The position numbers and the translations under genes are program-made. This document shows, one piece after another, positions 9,098-16,668 of a stretch of 64,000 bases of DNA. The stretch comes from an uncultured Ignavibacteriota bacterium. Its GTDB lineage: Bacteria > Bacteroidota > Ignavibacteria > UBA10030 > UBA8401. The stretch's first letter is position 1; every line of letters starts with the position of its first letter. The DNA is taken from positions 1-64,000 of the forward strand of contig CAISDA010000035.1 in the NCBI GenBank assembly GCA_903884005.1, in the 5' to 3' direction. The notes below the pieces were generated by a model. The model did no database searches. It had not been told where the DNA came from and was given only the letters and a program-made list of their open reading frames with translations.

Positions 9098-9913
9098 TTA
9101 GTGCGATGAAAGCACTTCTTCCATATACGTTCTGAGTGTGCGAATATTGTATTCGGACTGTTGGATCAACGGAAGGCAATGCGTCTCGATGGTGAGATGT
9201 GAGACGATGTTGTCTTCGAGAAGCGCGCGCACCTGTTCTTTCCACGCGATCTTGCCCTGCCCGACCGGCACGCACCGAAGAAGCGATCCTTCGATCGTGT
9301 CCTTCACATGCACGTTGGCGATGTAGGGTTTGAGCGCCTTGTATCCGTTCGGATACGGCACCTCATCGGTGCCCAAGGCGTTTGCCGGATCCCAGTTGGC
9401 GCGGAGATGGATCGAATTGATCTCTTTCAATATTGCGGCGGTGTTCGTGCCCGTGTCGCACCAGAATCCCGGCTCGTTTTCAATGGCAATGACCACATTA
9501 TGGCGTTCGGCGATATCGGCCGCGCGGCGGAAGTATCCGACGGCGCAGCGGCGCAGCGAGTCGTCGTCCTGCGCAAGTCGCTTGAACCCGAAGGCAATGA
9601 TGACCCTGGTGCCGAAGCGAAGCGCCATGTCGATCGTTCGCGGCAGCAGCTCGTTCAATTCCTGTTCTATTGCTGCGGCATCGGACAATGGATGCTTGAA
9701 GATGCCGGGAGAAAGAGCGGTGATACGGATGCCTTCGGTCAGCACGGCACGGTCGATGAAGGCAGCGTCTTCGTCGGTGATAAGCGGCACCCTTCCACCG
9801 CCGACGCAGCGAAGTTCGAACAGCGAAATGCCCCACTCTTTTCCGTACCGCAATGCGGTTTCAAAGTCGGGCGCGATTTCATCAGAGACTATGCCGAGAG
9901 GAAGAGAGTCCAT
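9098..9913 (-). CDS. Sugar phosphate isomerase/epimerase-type TIM-barrel protein
   Basis: This 271-residue protein belongs to the xylose-isomerase-like TIM-barrel superfamily. Recognisable metal-site strands are VVIAIENEPG (Glu), LRANWDPANA (Asp), YIANVHVKD (His) and LTIETHC (Glu). Members isomerise, epimerise, dehydrate or cleave keto-sugars; the IolE/IolI and 3-keto-glycoside-processing enzymes belong here. It has no signal peptide and is 40 bp upstream of the Tat glycosidase-like gene, clearly the same operon. Together with the Gfo/Idh dehydrogenase and OYE it suggests a redox-assisted sugar pathway (inference). No strong Shine-Dalgarno precedes the ATG. Confidence 0.85.
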   Translation of the reverse strand: MDSLPLGIVSDEIAPDFETALRYGKEWGISLFELRCVGGGRVPLITDEDAAFIDRAVLTEGIRITALSPGIFKHPLSDAAAIEQELNELLPRTIDMALRFGTRVIIAFGFKRLAQDDDSLRRCAVGYFRRAADIAERHNVVIAIENEPGFWCDTGTNTAAILKEINSIHLRANWDPANALGTDEVPYPNGYKALKPYIANVHVKDTIEGSLLRCVPVGQGKIAWKEQVRALLEDNIVSHLTIETHCLPLIQQSEYNIRTLRTYMEEVLSSH

Positions 9914-9940
9914 TGTGAATATTTGTAATGTAGTTGATAC

Positions 9941-9960
9941 TCTAACACAGTTAATTGTGT
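9941..9960. promoter_or_regulatory. Palindromic site upstream of the isomerase gene, possible weak IclR box
   Basis: Two overlapping dyads occur: TAAC-ACA-GTTA (9943-9953), and ACACA-N6-TGTGT (9945-9960). The first has the AAC-N3-GTT core seen in the two stronger boxes at 10870 and 26686. It is about 30 bp upstream of the start codon. By-eye match only. Confidence 0.4.
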
Positions 9961-10018
9961 GAGCGCGTTGCCACTATGCTACAGAATACCTGCGAAGCAA
10001 TATTTCACGGCTCGATCA

Positions 10019-10043
10019 GGTCGAGGTACCATCTCGCCCGACA
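10019..10043 (+). repeat. Family A hairpin repeat, degenerate copy A3
   Basis: The sequence gtcgaggtaccatctcgccc keeps the loop and right arm of the family; the left arm is degraded. It lies between iclR and the isomerase gene. Confidence 0.5.
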
Positions 10044-10057
10044 AAAGACTACTTGAT

Positions 10058-10837
10058 TTAAAGATGGCCTTTATATCCGATGCGGAGCGAAATGGCATAC
10101 GCCTCACCCTGCAGGCGCGCAATGAGGTCCTGAATGTAATTGGTATCCTTTTCAGCACGGTCCGATGGCATGGCAACCATGATCGATGCCATCACATGCC
10201 CTGCATGGTCGAAGATGGGCACCGCTGCAGCCCAGAGATCGGGTTTGAATTCTCCGTCGGCGATAGCATATCCTAATTTCCTGATTCCCTCGAATTTCTT
10301 TTTGAGCTTCGGTATGAGCGTCACCGTTTTGGAGGTGTACTTTCTCAGCATTGCCGCATTAAGGATGCGATCCCACGCCGCTTCATCCTGATATGCGGCG
10401 ATGACCTGGCCCGAGGCCGTGCAATGGATCGGCGAGCGATGGCCGAGACGCGTCACCATTTTCCATACTTCGGCTGTATCCACACGGTCTATGAGCACGA
10501 CTTCGTCGTGGTCGAGTATGGCCAGATAATAACTCTCATGCGTCGTGGTGGCAAGTTCCATGAGATGAGGATGCGAGATGCCCTTGATATCGATGCGCTC
10601 CAACGCGGCCGTTCCCCACTCCACCAATTTAACACCGAGACTGAACCGGCGCCGTTCCGTATCTTCGCGCAGAATGCCCTGCTCCACAAGCGTGACAAGA
10701 ATGCGAAAGAGCGTGCTTTTCGGGACGTCGAGTATTTCTGCCAGCTGCGTTAAGGACATGCCTTCCGATGCATTCGATAAAATATCGAGCAGTTTGACCA
10801 TTCGGGATATTGCCGGCACGGTATAATCGACAGTCAT
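10058..10837 (-). CDS. IclR-family transcriptional regulator
   Basis: This 259-residue protein has an N-terminal winged helix-turn-helix (about residues 8-65: SLTQLAEILDVPKSTLFRIL) and a C-terminal GAF-like effector domain with the family's SPIHCTASGQVIAAY segment. IclR regulators usually repress or activate catabolic operons in response to a small sugar-derived acid or aromatic compound. GAGG precedes the ATG by 9 bases. The gene lies between the symporter pair and the isomerase/glycosidase genes and has its own promoter with an overlapping palindrome (10870-10890), suggesting autoregulation. A matching palindrome at the TonB receptor promoter 16 kb away makes it the probable regulator of the whole locus (inference). 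Confidence 0.93.
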   Translation of the reverse strand: MTVDYTVPAISRMVKLLDILSNASEGMSLTQLAEILDVPKSTLFRILVTLVEQGILREDTERRRFSLGVKLVEWGTAALERIDIKGISHPHLMELATTTHESYYLAILDHDEVVLIDRVDTAEVWKMVTRLGHRSPIHCTASGQVIAAYQDEAAWDRILNAAMLRKYTSKTVTLIPKLKKKFEGIRKLGYAIADGEFKPDLWAAAVPIFDHAGHVMASIMVAMPSDRAEKDTNYIQDLIARLQGEAYAISLRIGYKGHL

Positions 10838-10869
10838 AATTCATCCTCTGCAATTTTCAATATTTTATC

Positions 10870-10890
10870 TAATTGAACCGCGTTTAATTA
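10870..10890. promoter_or_regulatory. Candidate IclR operator (9-3-9 inverted repeat)
   Basis: TAATTGAAC-CGC-GTTTAATTA is an inverted repeat with a single mismatch in 9 bp. It lies in the iclR leader, starting about 10 bases downstream of the -10 element, a classic repressor position. Length and architecture resemble IclR-family operators. Binding is inferred. Confidence 0.6.
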
Positions 10891-10900
10891 GCGCATTTAT

Positions 10901-10929
10901 AACATAGGATAATATTCGCTCGCAGTCAA
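10901..10929 (-). promoter_or_regulatory. Probable sigma70-type promoter of iclR
   Basis: On the minus strand TTGACT (10929-10924), a 17-bp spacer and TATGTT (10906-10901) precede the candidate operator and the iclR start. The same -35 hexamer and spacer are found at the TonB receptor and serine palmitoyltransferase promoters. Confidence 0.55.
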
Positions 10930-10938
10930 GTCAAAACA

Positions 10939-12834
10939 TCAGTGCCCCTGCGTCTCGCCGCGCCGTTCGGACCGCTTTCCATACAGCCACATGAAACTTC
11001 CGAATGAGATCAAAATGCCGGCCATCACACCCACGGCGATCGATTCACCGGTTGTCATCGTGTTCAGGAATGAGAAACAGACGAGTATGCCAAGAAAAAT
11101 CATCGTTCTGCCGACAACAGGAAGCGTTGACACCTGTTTGCGCCCGCCGACGAACACTTCTTTTGCCATATCTACAGGCGTATCGATCTTCTTGAAAAAT
11201 TCTTTGACGATGCGTTTATCATCTTCCGTCTCCAATGCGAAGAAGCGGGCGAACCAATACAAACTGGCTCCAAGCGCAACCGCGTTAACATAGGCAAAAA
11301 TTTTCTGCCACTCGGCCACATCATTCATGACGAAGGATGAAAAGAAATATCCCATCGAGGCTGTGATAGCGATGCAAATGAGAACGAGCGCCGTTTTATT
11401 TTCCAAATATAATTTTCCCGTCCATTGAGACGTGCTGAAGATCGCAAACGTCATGACGAACGAAAGATAGACCTGCGGTCCAATGTCCCAGCCGAGCACG
11501 TAGCGTGCAGTGGCGCCGACAATGAGTCCCCATGTGATAGCGCCGACGGCCGACCATTTCGGCACGCGGCGGAAGATCAGGCCGAATGCGATCGGGACAG
11601 TGACGGGAATGTTAAAGAGTGTGAAGAATGCCTGCATCAGATTGAAGATGCCGAATTTGCTGTTCAGGAAGAAGATCGCGAGCCCCATCACCGTAAGCCC
11701 GATGGTGACGGCGGCCATGCGGCCCACCTTGAGCAGATCCTTGTCGCTCAGGTTCGGCCGGAACATGCCCTGGTAAATGTCGCGAGAGAAAATGGACGAG
11801 ATCATGTTATAGACGGTGCTCAGCGTCGTCATTGTTGCGGCCATCATTGCCGCAATGAACACGCCGATAAGGCCGTGCGGGAGCAGCTTCAGCACCAATC
11901 CGACAAAGACGAGGTCCTGCGGATTTTTCCCCACAAAGGGTTTGAAAAAATCTTCGACCGAAAGATCGGGCCAATAGATCTTTGCCACCAGGGGCGGTAT
12001 GCCGAAGACAAACGGGATCGTCAACGCAAAAAAGGCGGCAACCTTGCCGACGCGTTTCGCCTCTTTTTCATTCTTCACAGAATAAAATTTCGGGGCGGCG
12101 CCTGCGGCAAAGCCAATCGTTGTGATGAGCAGGATGGACAGGAGCCAGTGTTCGGTATAATGCACTCCATTATACGTATGATCGAACGTCAGCGGCGGCA
12201 GCGCATGCCAGAGATTGCCGAAGCCGCCGATCAGGTTGACGCTCATCGGCATGACGATGAAGGTGATGCCGAGCAGCACGACTCCCTGCACCACATCCAT
12301 TGCCATGTCGCCCCATAAACCGCCGAGCAGATTATGGATGAGCACGATGGTACCGATGATCAGGACGATCGCGGTGATGTTGATGCCGATGATCGGCGAA
12401 AAGAGCTTGCATGTGGAGGCGAGTTGAACACCCGCCGAGAGAATAAAATTGATCGAGATGACCCAGCTCATGAATTGCTGCGTCGTGATATTGTACCGTG
12501 TCAGCGTATACTCAACCGGAGAGATCGACCGAGTGCGCCGCCATTTCGAGGCAGTCATGCTCGACCCGGCGAGGTAGGCGATCGGGGAAATGCAGAAATA
12601 GAGAATGGTGAACAATCCGGTGCTGTAGGCGAAACCTGCAGCCCCGGTAAAGATCCACGCACTGAAATTGCCCATATACAGAGACATTCCGGACATCCAC
12701 CAGGGAATCATGCTTCCGCCGGTGAAATATTCCTTCCCGCCCTTGTTGACGCGCATGAAATACAGGCCTATTCCCATGATGATGAGAAAATAGGTGAAGA
12801 TAATGAGCATGTCGAAATAATTGACCGATTTCAT
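10939..12834 (-). CDS. Sodium:solute symporter family (SSS) transporter
   Basis: This 631-residue membrane protein has about 14-15 predicted transmembrane helices and SSS features such as KEYFTGGSMIPWWMSGMSLYM in TM1-loop-TM2 and the MAATMTTLSTVYNMISSIFSRDIY segment. SSS proteins import sugars, organic acids or similar solutes with Na+. The frame continues upstream to 13005, inside the neighbouring symporter gene. The ATG at 12834 is chosen because it starts the first helix region and follows an A-rich GGAAA sequence. It is paralogous to the gene immediately upstream. The long C-terminal loop before the last helices is typical of the sugar/uronate-type members in Bacteroidota. Substrate unknown; presumably a sugar released by the locus's glycosidases. 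Confidence 0.92.
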   Translation of the reverse strand: MKSVNYFDMLIIFTYFLIIMGIGLYFMRVNKGGKEYFTGGSMIPWWMSGMSLYMGNFSAWIFTGAAGFAYSTGLFTILYFCISPIAYLAGSSMTASKWRRTRSISPVEYTLTRYNITTQQFMSWVISINFILSAGVQLASTCKLFSPIIGINITAIVLIIGTIVLIHNLLGGLWGDMAMDVVQGVVLLGITFIVMPMSVNLIGGFGNLWHALPPLTFDHTYNGVHYTEHWLLSILLITTIGFAAGAAPKFYSVKNEKEAKRVGKVAAFFALTIPFVFGIPPLVAKIYWPDLSVEDFFKPFVGKNPQDLVFVGLVLKLLPHGLIGVFIAAMMAATMTTLSTVYNMISSIFSRDIYQGMFRPNLSDKDLLKVGRMAAVTIGLTVMGLAIFFLNSKFGIFNLMQAFFTLFNIPVTVPIAFGLIFRRVPKWSAVGAITWGLIVGATARYVLGWDIGPQVYLSFVMTFAIFSTSQWTGKLYLENKTALVLICIAITASMGYFFSSFVMNDVAEWQKIFAYVNAVALGASLYWFARFFALETEDDKRIVKEFFKKIDTPVDMAKEVFVGGRKQVSTLPVVGRTMIFLGILVCFSFLNTMTTGESIAVGVMAGILISFGSFMWLYGKRSERRGETQGH

Positions 12835-12916
12835 TTCTCGACGTTTCCTTTTTGATAAATGATCTGAATAACCAACGCACAGTGCTTCGCAGTGTGCGGA
12901 GGCGTACCTTCCTCTA

Positions 12917-14803
12917 TTATAAATTTGTTTCGGCTGTGATCCGTCGCCCCGCCGCCCAGAGGACGGCACCGAAAGCGACCATGATGAAGACGAGCACGCC
13001 GACAATAAGCTTGTCTCTCATGGATGTATTGGTGAAGAAAATGAGGCTCATGAGCGCGCCCATGATCATTGTTGTCCCCCCCACCAACGGCAGCGTGGCG
13101 ATCGGCCGTTTGCCTGCTCCGTATACTTCCTTCATCACGTCCACAGGAGTGGCAAGTTTTCTGAAGAACACGGCGACGATTTCTGTTTCTTCAACACTCT
13201 GCTGCGAGAACAGCTTCGAGAAGCCGAAGAGCGTGCCGCCGAAGGCCGCGGCGCTGAGCACCATGACCGGGTACTGCCACGACTGCACGCTTCCCTGTAC
13301 GGTTGCCACATAGAATGATTCCACCATGGCCGCAAGCAATCCGGAAAGAAAGGCGAGCGCGTTGGGTCTTGTACGGTAGAGGCGTGAAAGCCACGGCGAA
13401 GCGGCAAAAATGACGAATGCCATCGTTGTCGAAAAATATCCCTGCACACCGAGATCCCAGTTGAGCAGGAACTTTGCTGTTGCGCCTGCAATGAGTCCCC
13501 ACGTGATCGCAGCGGCGGCCGACCATCGCGGCACTTTCTTCATGATCAATCCGAACGCGAGCGGGATCGAGATGGGGATGTTGAAGAGCACGAAGAACTG
13601 CTGCATGAGGTTGAATATGCCGTACGTGCTCGTCACAAACATGAACGCGAGTGCAGTGACAACGGCACCGACGCCGATCGATGCGAAACGGCCGATGTGG
13701 AGGAGCTCAGTATCATTCATCTCCCTGCCCCGTGCCCACTGATAGATATCGCGAGAGAAGATGGACGAGAGCATGTTGTACACGGCGCTGAGCGTGCTCA
13801 TGGTCGCCGCGAGCATGGCTGCGATGAACACGCCGAGGAGACCGTTCGGCAGTAGCTTCATACAGAGCGCAACGTAGACAAGGTTCTGCGGATTGTTGCC
13901 GAGGTACGGCTTGAAAAATTCAACCTGCGTAAGGTCGGGCCAAAGCACACGCGTGACGAGCATGGGTATGCCGAAAATCGCAATGGAACTGAATCCGAGC
14001 AGCGCCGCGAAGCGACCCGTGCGCTTTGCATCGCGTTCGTCCTTAACGGAGTAGAACCGCTGCGCGGCTCCGCCGGCGAATCCGATGGTCGTAATGACAA
14101 AGACCGAAATGATCCAGTGAACGTCGTAATGGACTCCGTTGTAAATGTGGCTCAGCGACAGCGGGGGCAGTTTGTCCACCAGAGCGCCGAATCCACCGAT
14201 GAGCCCGAGGCTGAGCGGGAGCACAATGATCGTGATGCTTAAGAGGATCACGCCCTGCACGACGTCGGTCACGGAAACGGCCCACACGCCGCCGAGAAAC
14301 GTATAGAGGAGGATGATGATGCCGAGCACGACGACGATCGTCCGGACGTCGATGCCGAAAAATGGTGAGAGCAGGATGCATGTGGAGGCGAGCTGCACGC
14401 CGCCGGCAAGGATATAACTTGTGGACGTGACCCAACTGATCATTTGCTGCGTCGTCACATTGAAGCGGGTGTAGGTATATTCAACCGGAGAGATCGACCG
14501 CGTCCGCCGCCACAGTACAGCGGTCATCTGCGTGCCGAACAGGTATGCGAACGGCCCGATCAAGAACGACACCAGCATGAACCAGCCGGTCGTGTATGTC
14601 ATGCCGGCAAGACCGGTGAATGTGTATGCGCTGAAATTCGCCATGTAGAGCGTCATCCCGGACATCCACCACGGGATCATGCTACCGCCGGCAAAGTATT
14701 CCTTGCCGCCCTTGTTGACGCGCATGAAGTACCAGCCGATGCCGAGCATGAACACGAAATATGCCAACACAATGAGAATGTCGAATATGTTGAGCGTGTG
14801 CAT
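12917..14803 (-). CDS. Sodium:solute symporter family (SSS) transporter (paralogue)
   Basis: This 628-residue paralogue of the next gene is strikingly similar in TM1-3 (MRVNKGGKEYFAGGSMIPWWMSGM) and around the RRTRSISPVEYT and SIFSRDIYQ segments. It has the same predicted helix count and C-terminal tail. The 82-bp gap and shared direction imply co-transcription. Two symporters in tandem suggest import of two related products, or divergence after duplication. The ATG at 14803 has no obvious Shine-Dalgarno, which is common in this group. Confidence 0.92.
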   Translation of the reverse strand: MHTLNIFDILIVLAYFVFMLGIGWYFMRVNKGGKEYFAGGSMIPWWMSGMTLYMANFSAYTFTGLAGMTYTTGWFMLVSFLIGPFAYLFGTQMTAVLWRRTRSISPVEYTYTRFNVTTQQMISWVTSTSYILAGGVQLASTCILLSPFFGIDVRTIVVVLGIIILLYTFLGGVWAVSVTDVVQGVILLSITIIVLPLSLGLIGGFGALVDKLPPLSLSHIYNGVHYDVHWIISVFVITTIGFAGGAAQRFYSVKDERDAKRTGRFAALLGFSSIAIFGIPMLVTRVLWPDLTQVEFFKPYLGNNPQNLVYVALCMKLLPNGLLGVFIAAMLAATMSTLSAVYNMLSSIFSRDIYQWARGREMNDTELLHIGRFASIGVGAVVTALAFMFVTSTYGIFNLMQQFFVLFNIPISIPLAFGLIMKKVPRWSAAAAITWGLIAGATAKFLLNWDLGVQGYFSTTMAFVIFAASPWLSRLYRTRPNALAFLSGLLAAMVESFYVATVQGSVQSWQYPVMVLSAAAFGGTLFGFSKLFSQQSVEETEIVAVFFRKLATPVDVMKEVYGAGKRPIATLPLVGGTTMIMGALMSLIFFTNTSMRDKLIVGVLVFIMVAFGAVLWAAGRRITAETNL

Positions 14804-14868
14804 AGGAATGACGGATAAATAAATGTGTCAACTATACTTTTTACGTACCTCGACCGAAGAAAAAATTT

Positions 14869-14910
14869 GCACCGCTTCGCGGTGCGGGCGAGATAACGTC
14901 TCGCCCTACA
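14869..14910 (+). repeat. Family A hairpin repeat, extended copy A4
   Basis: Two abutting hairpins: gcaccgc-ttc-gcggtgc (14869-14885) and gggcgaga-taacg-tctcgccc (14886-14906), followed by taca. It lies in the 194-bp gap upstream of the first symporter gene. The first hairpin is partly preserved before copy A1. Confidence 0.85.
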
Positions 14911-14997
14911 TGCGCACCAAGGCAACGGCCGCGAGTTACTTCAAATATAAAACGTGCTGTATGCGCACTGACCGCGCTCCTGCGGGACGCCGTTCGA

Positions 14998-16299
14998 TCA
15001 CGCACCGACGGAGCGGACAGCCTCGAGGATGCGCGCCACATCGTCGAATGAATTATAACAGTGGAGCGAGAGCCGCAGCGCTGCCATTCCCCCCTCGTTC
15101 ACAATACGAGTGCGCAGATTAAATTTGGTGAGGTGCTCCTGCAGCGCCATATTATCGCATGCCGCATGGTTGATGGTGATCATTGCGCTGCGCATTGCCG
15201 GGTTTTCAGATGAAAGGACTCCGACGCCTTTAATCGTCCGCAGGCCGTCGAACAACGTCGTCGCCAGCGCAAGGTCATGGTTTGCGATGTTATCGATGCC
15301 GATCGTGCGTATAAATTTAAATGCTGCGCCGAGCCCGGCGCGAAGCGGAACGCTCACCGTCCCGTATTCATAGCGCTGAGCGGACGAATGGGGCGTCAGT
15401 TCGCCCTTATCGATATCGAAGATGTTGGCCGAATATGCGCCGATGAACCGGGGCCGAACAGTATCGAGCATGGCTGCGCGCACATAGAGAAGCCCGGTCT
15501 CTTTCGGACCCATGAGCCATTTATGTCCGCTTGTGGCATACGCGTCGCAACCGATATCGTGCAGATTCACATGCAGCATGCCGCCGGACTGGGCGCCGTC
15601 CACAAGGAAGAAAATATTTTTTGCCCTCGCGATCGCGGCGATCTCCTTCACCGGAAGGATCAAGCCGGTCGTTGTGACGATATGAGGGATACTGATGAGT
15701 TTCGTGCGCGGTGTGATAAGCTTTGTAAGGCTGTCGATGTTGGCCTGTGCAGAGACGATGGAAGGTTCGAAGCGTTTGATGACAATTCCGTCGTTTTTCT
15801 GCAGGCCGACCCATGTCATGGCATTGCCGACATGCTCGTGCGTGGTGAGGATAACCTCGTCACCCCGCTCCAACCTGACGCCATGAGCGATGATATTAAT
15901 GCCCTCCGTGGTGTTGCGCGTGAAGGCAAGCTCGTCCGCATCGCATCCTAAGAGTGCAGCCCCTTCCGTCTTAATTTCCTTCAATATCTGTTCATTGTGG
16001 CCCGTTTCGCATGTCTTTTCGAGCTCGTCCATCTTGGCTTTCACCGCGTCGATCACCGCATACGGAGAGGCACCGAGGCCGCCGGTATTCAGATAGATGC
16101 GTTCGGTGGTAAGAGGAAACTGAGTGCGCACGATGTTCCAATAACGGACATCGTCCGGCGCAATGGGACCGGCCGATGGGGTGATTGCCGAGGGCGATTG
16201 TGCTGCCGCGAGGCCGCCGGCAAACAGTGAGATCGGTGAGAGCATCTGGGCGGCGCCGATGGCGCCGGCGGATGCGATGAAAAATTTTCTGCGTTCCAT
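14998..16299 (-). CDS. Exported class V aminotransferase (cysteine desulfurase/isopenicillin-N-epimerase-like)
   Basis: This 433-residue PLP fold-type I enzyme contains TRNTTEGINIIAHG (cofactor phosphate binding), LVDGAQSGG (Asp pairing with the pyridine nitrogen) and TSGHKWLMGPKETG (Schiff-base Lys). The N-terminus MERRKFFIASAGAIGAAQ is a Tat-like signal with an AAAQ cleavage site, so the enzyme is probably exported after folding with cofactor. Related Tat-exported isopenicillin-N-epimerase-like proteins are known, but physiological substrates are mostly undefined. It is placed between a cytoplasmic glycosidase-like gene and the symporters. Role in the locus is unknown; an amino sugar or amino acid derivative is conceivable. 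Confidence 0.87.
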   Translation of the reverse strand: MERRKFFIASAGAIGAAQMLSPISLFAGGLAAAQSPSAITPSAGPIAPDDVRYWNIVRTQFPLTTERIYLNTGGLGASPYAVIDAVKAKMDELEKTCETGHNEQILKEIKTEGAALLGCDADELAFTRNTTEGINIIAHGVRLERGDEVILTTHEHVGNAMTWVGLQKNDGIVIKRFEPSIVSAQANIDSLTKLITPRTKLISIPHIVTTTGLILPVKEIAAIARAKNIFFLVDGAQSGGMLHVNLHDIGCDAYATSGHKWLMGPKETGLLYVRAAMLDTVRPRFIGAYSANIFDIDKGELTPHSSAQRYEYGTVSVPLRAGLGAAFKFIRTIGIDNIANHDLALATTLFDGLRTIKGVGVLSSENPAMRSAMITINHAACDNMALQEHLTKFNLRTRIVNEGGMAALRLSLHCYNSFDDVARILEAVRSVGA

Positions 16300-16325
16300 A
16301 AAAATATGATCACTAAATTGAGAAT

Positions 16326-16346
16326 GGGCGAGAAAACATCTCGCCC
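16326..16346 (+). repeat. Family A hairpin repeat, copy A5
   Basis: gggcgaga-aaaca-tctcgccc, perfect 8-bp stem. It is followed 51 bp later by a family C element, as also happens at 58466. Confidence 0.85.
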
Positions 16347-16396
16347 TGCTATGAAAATAGAATTACACGTGCCCAAATTAGCGTAAAATCGCAAAT

Positions 16397-16434
16397 TTCA
16401 TCCGGCGTGGTGAACGCCGGTTCATGCACGCTGC
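16397..16434 (+). repeat. Family C hairpin repeat, copy C1
   Basis: A hairpin with 7-bp stem ccggcgt/acgccgg and loop ggtga, flanked by ttcat on the left and ttcatgcacgct on the right. The loop and flanks are identical in copy C2 while the stem bases differ but still pair. Confidence 0.75.
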
Positions 16435-16471
16435 AAATAAAATCGCGACAATTTCGCGCACTCATGAAAAG

Positions 16472-16632
16472 CTGTCATTCTAAGCGAAAGTACTCTGTCA
16501 TTCTGAAGGAGCTCGAGCAACTGAAGTATCTTGCCGGCTGCTCGCACGATGCAAGATTCTTCGCTTGCGCTCAGAATGACAGAATACGTATGTCATATGC
16601 ATGAAGATTCTTCGCTTGCGCTCAGAAAGACA
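16472..16632 (+). repeat. Family B interspersed hairpin repeat, copy B2
   Basis: Left arm gtcattctgaaggagctcga, right arm attcttcgcttgcgctcaga, then a second full right arm (16607-16632). With A5 and C1 it fills the 369-bp gap between the aminotransferase and glycosidase-like genes, which holds no gene. Confidence 0.85.
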
Positions 16633-16668
16633 GGGACTGTAGAGAACTGTGAGCACCAACAAAAACTA

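Noticed and set aside
11425-12318. 297-residue plus-strand ORF with His/Asp/Glu-rich sequence inside the first symporter gene
   Set aside because: Antisense shadow of transmembrane codons, with no start context or recognised domain.
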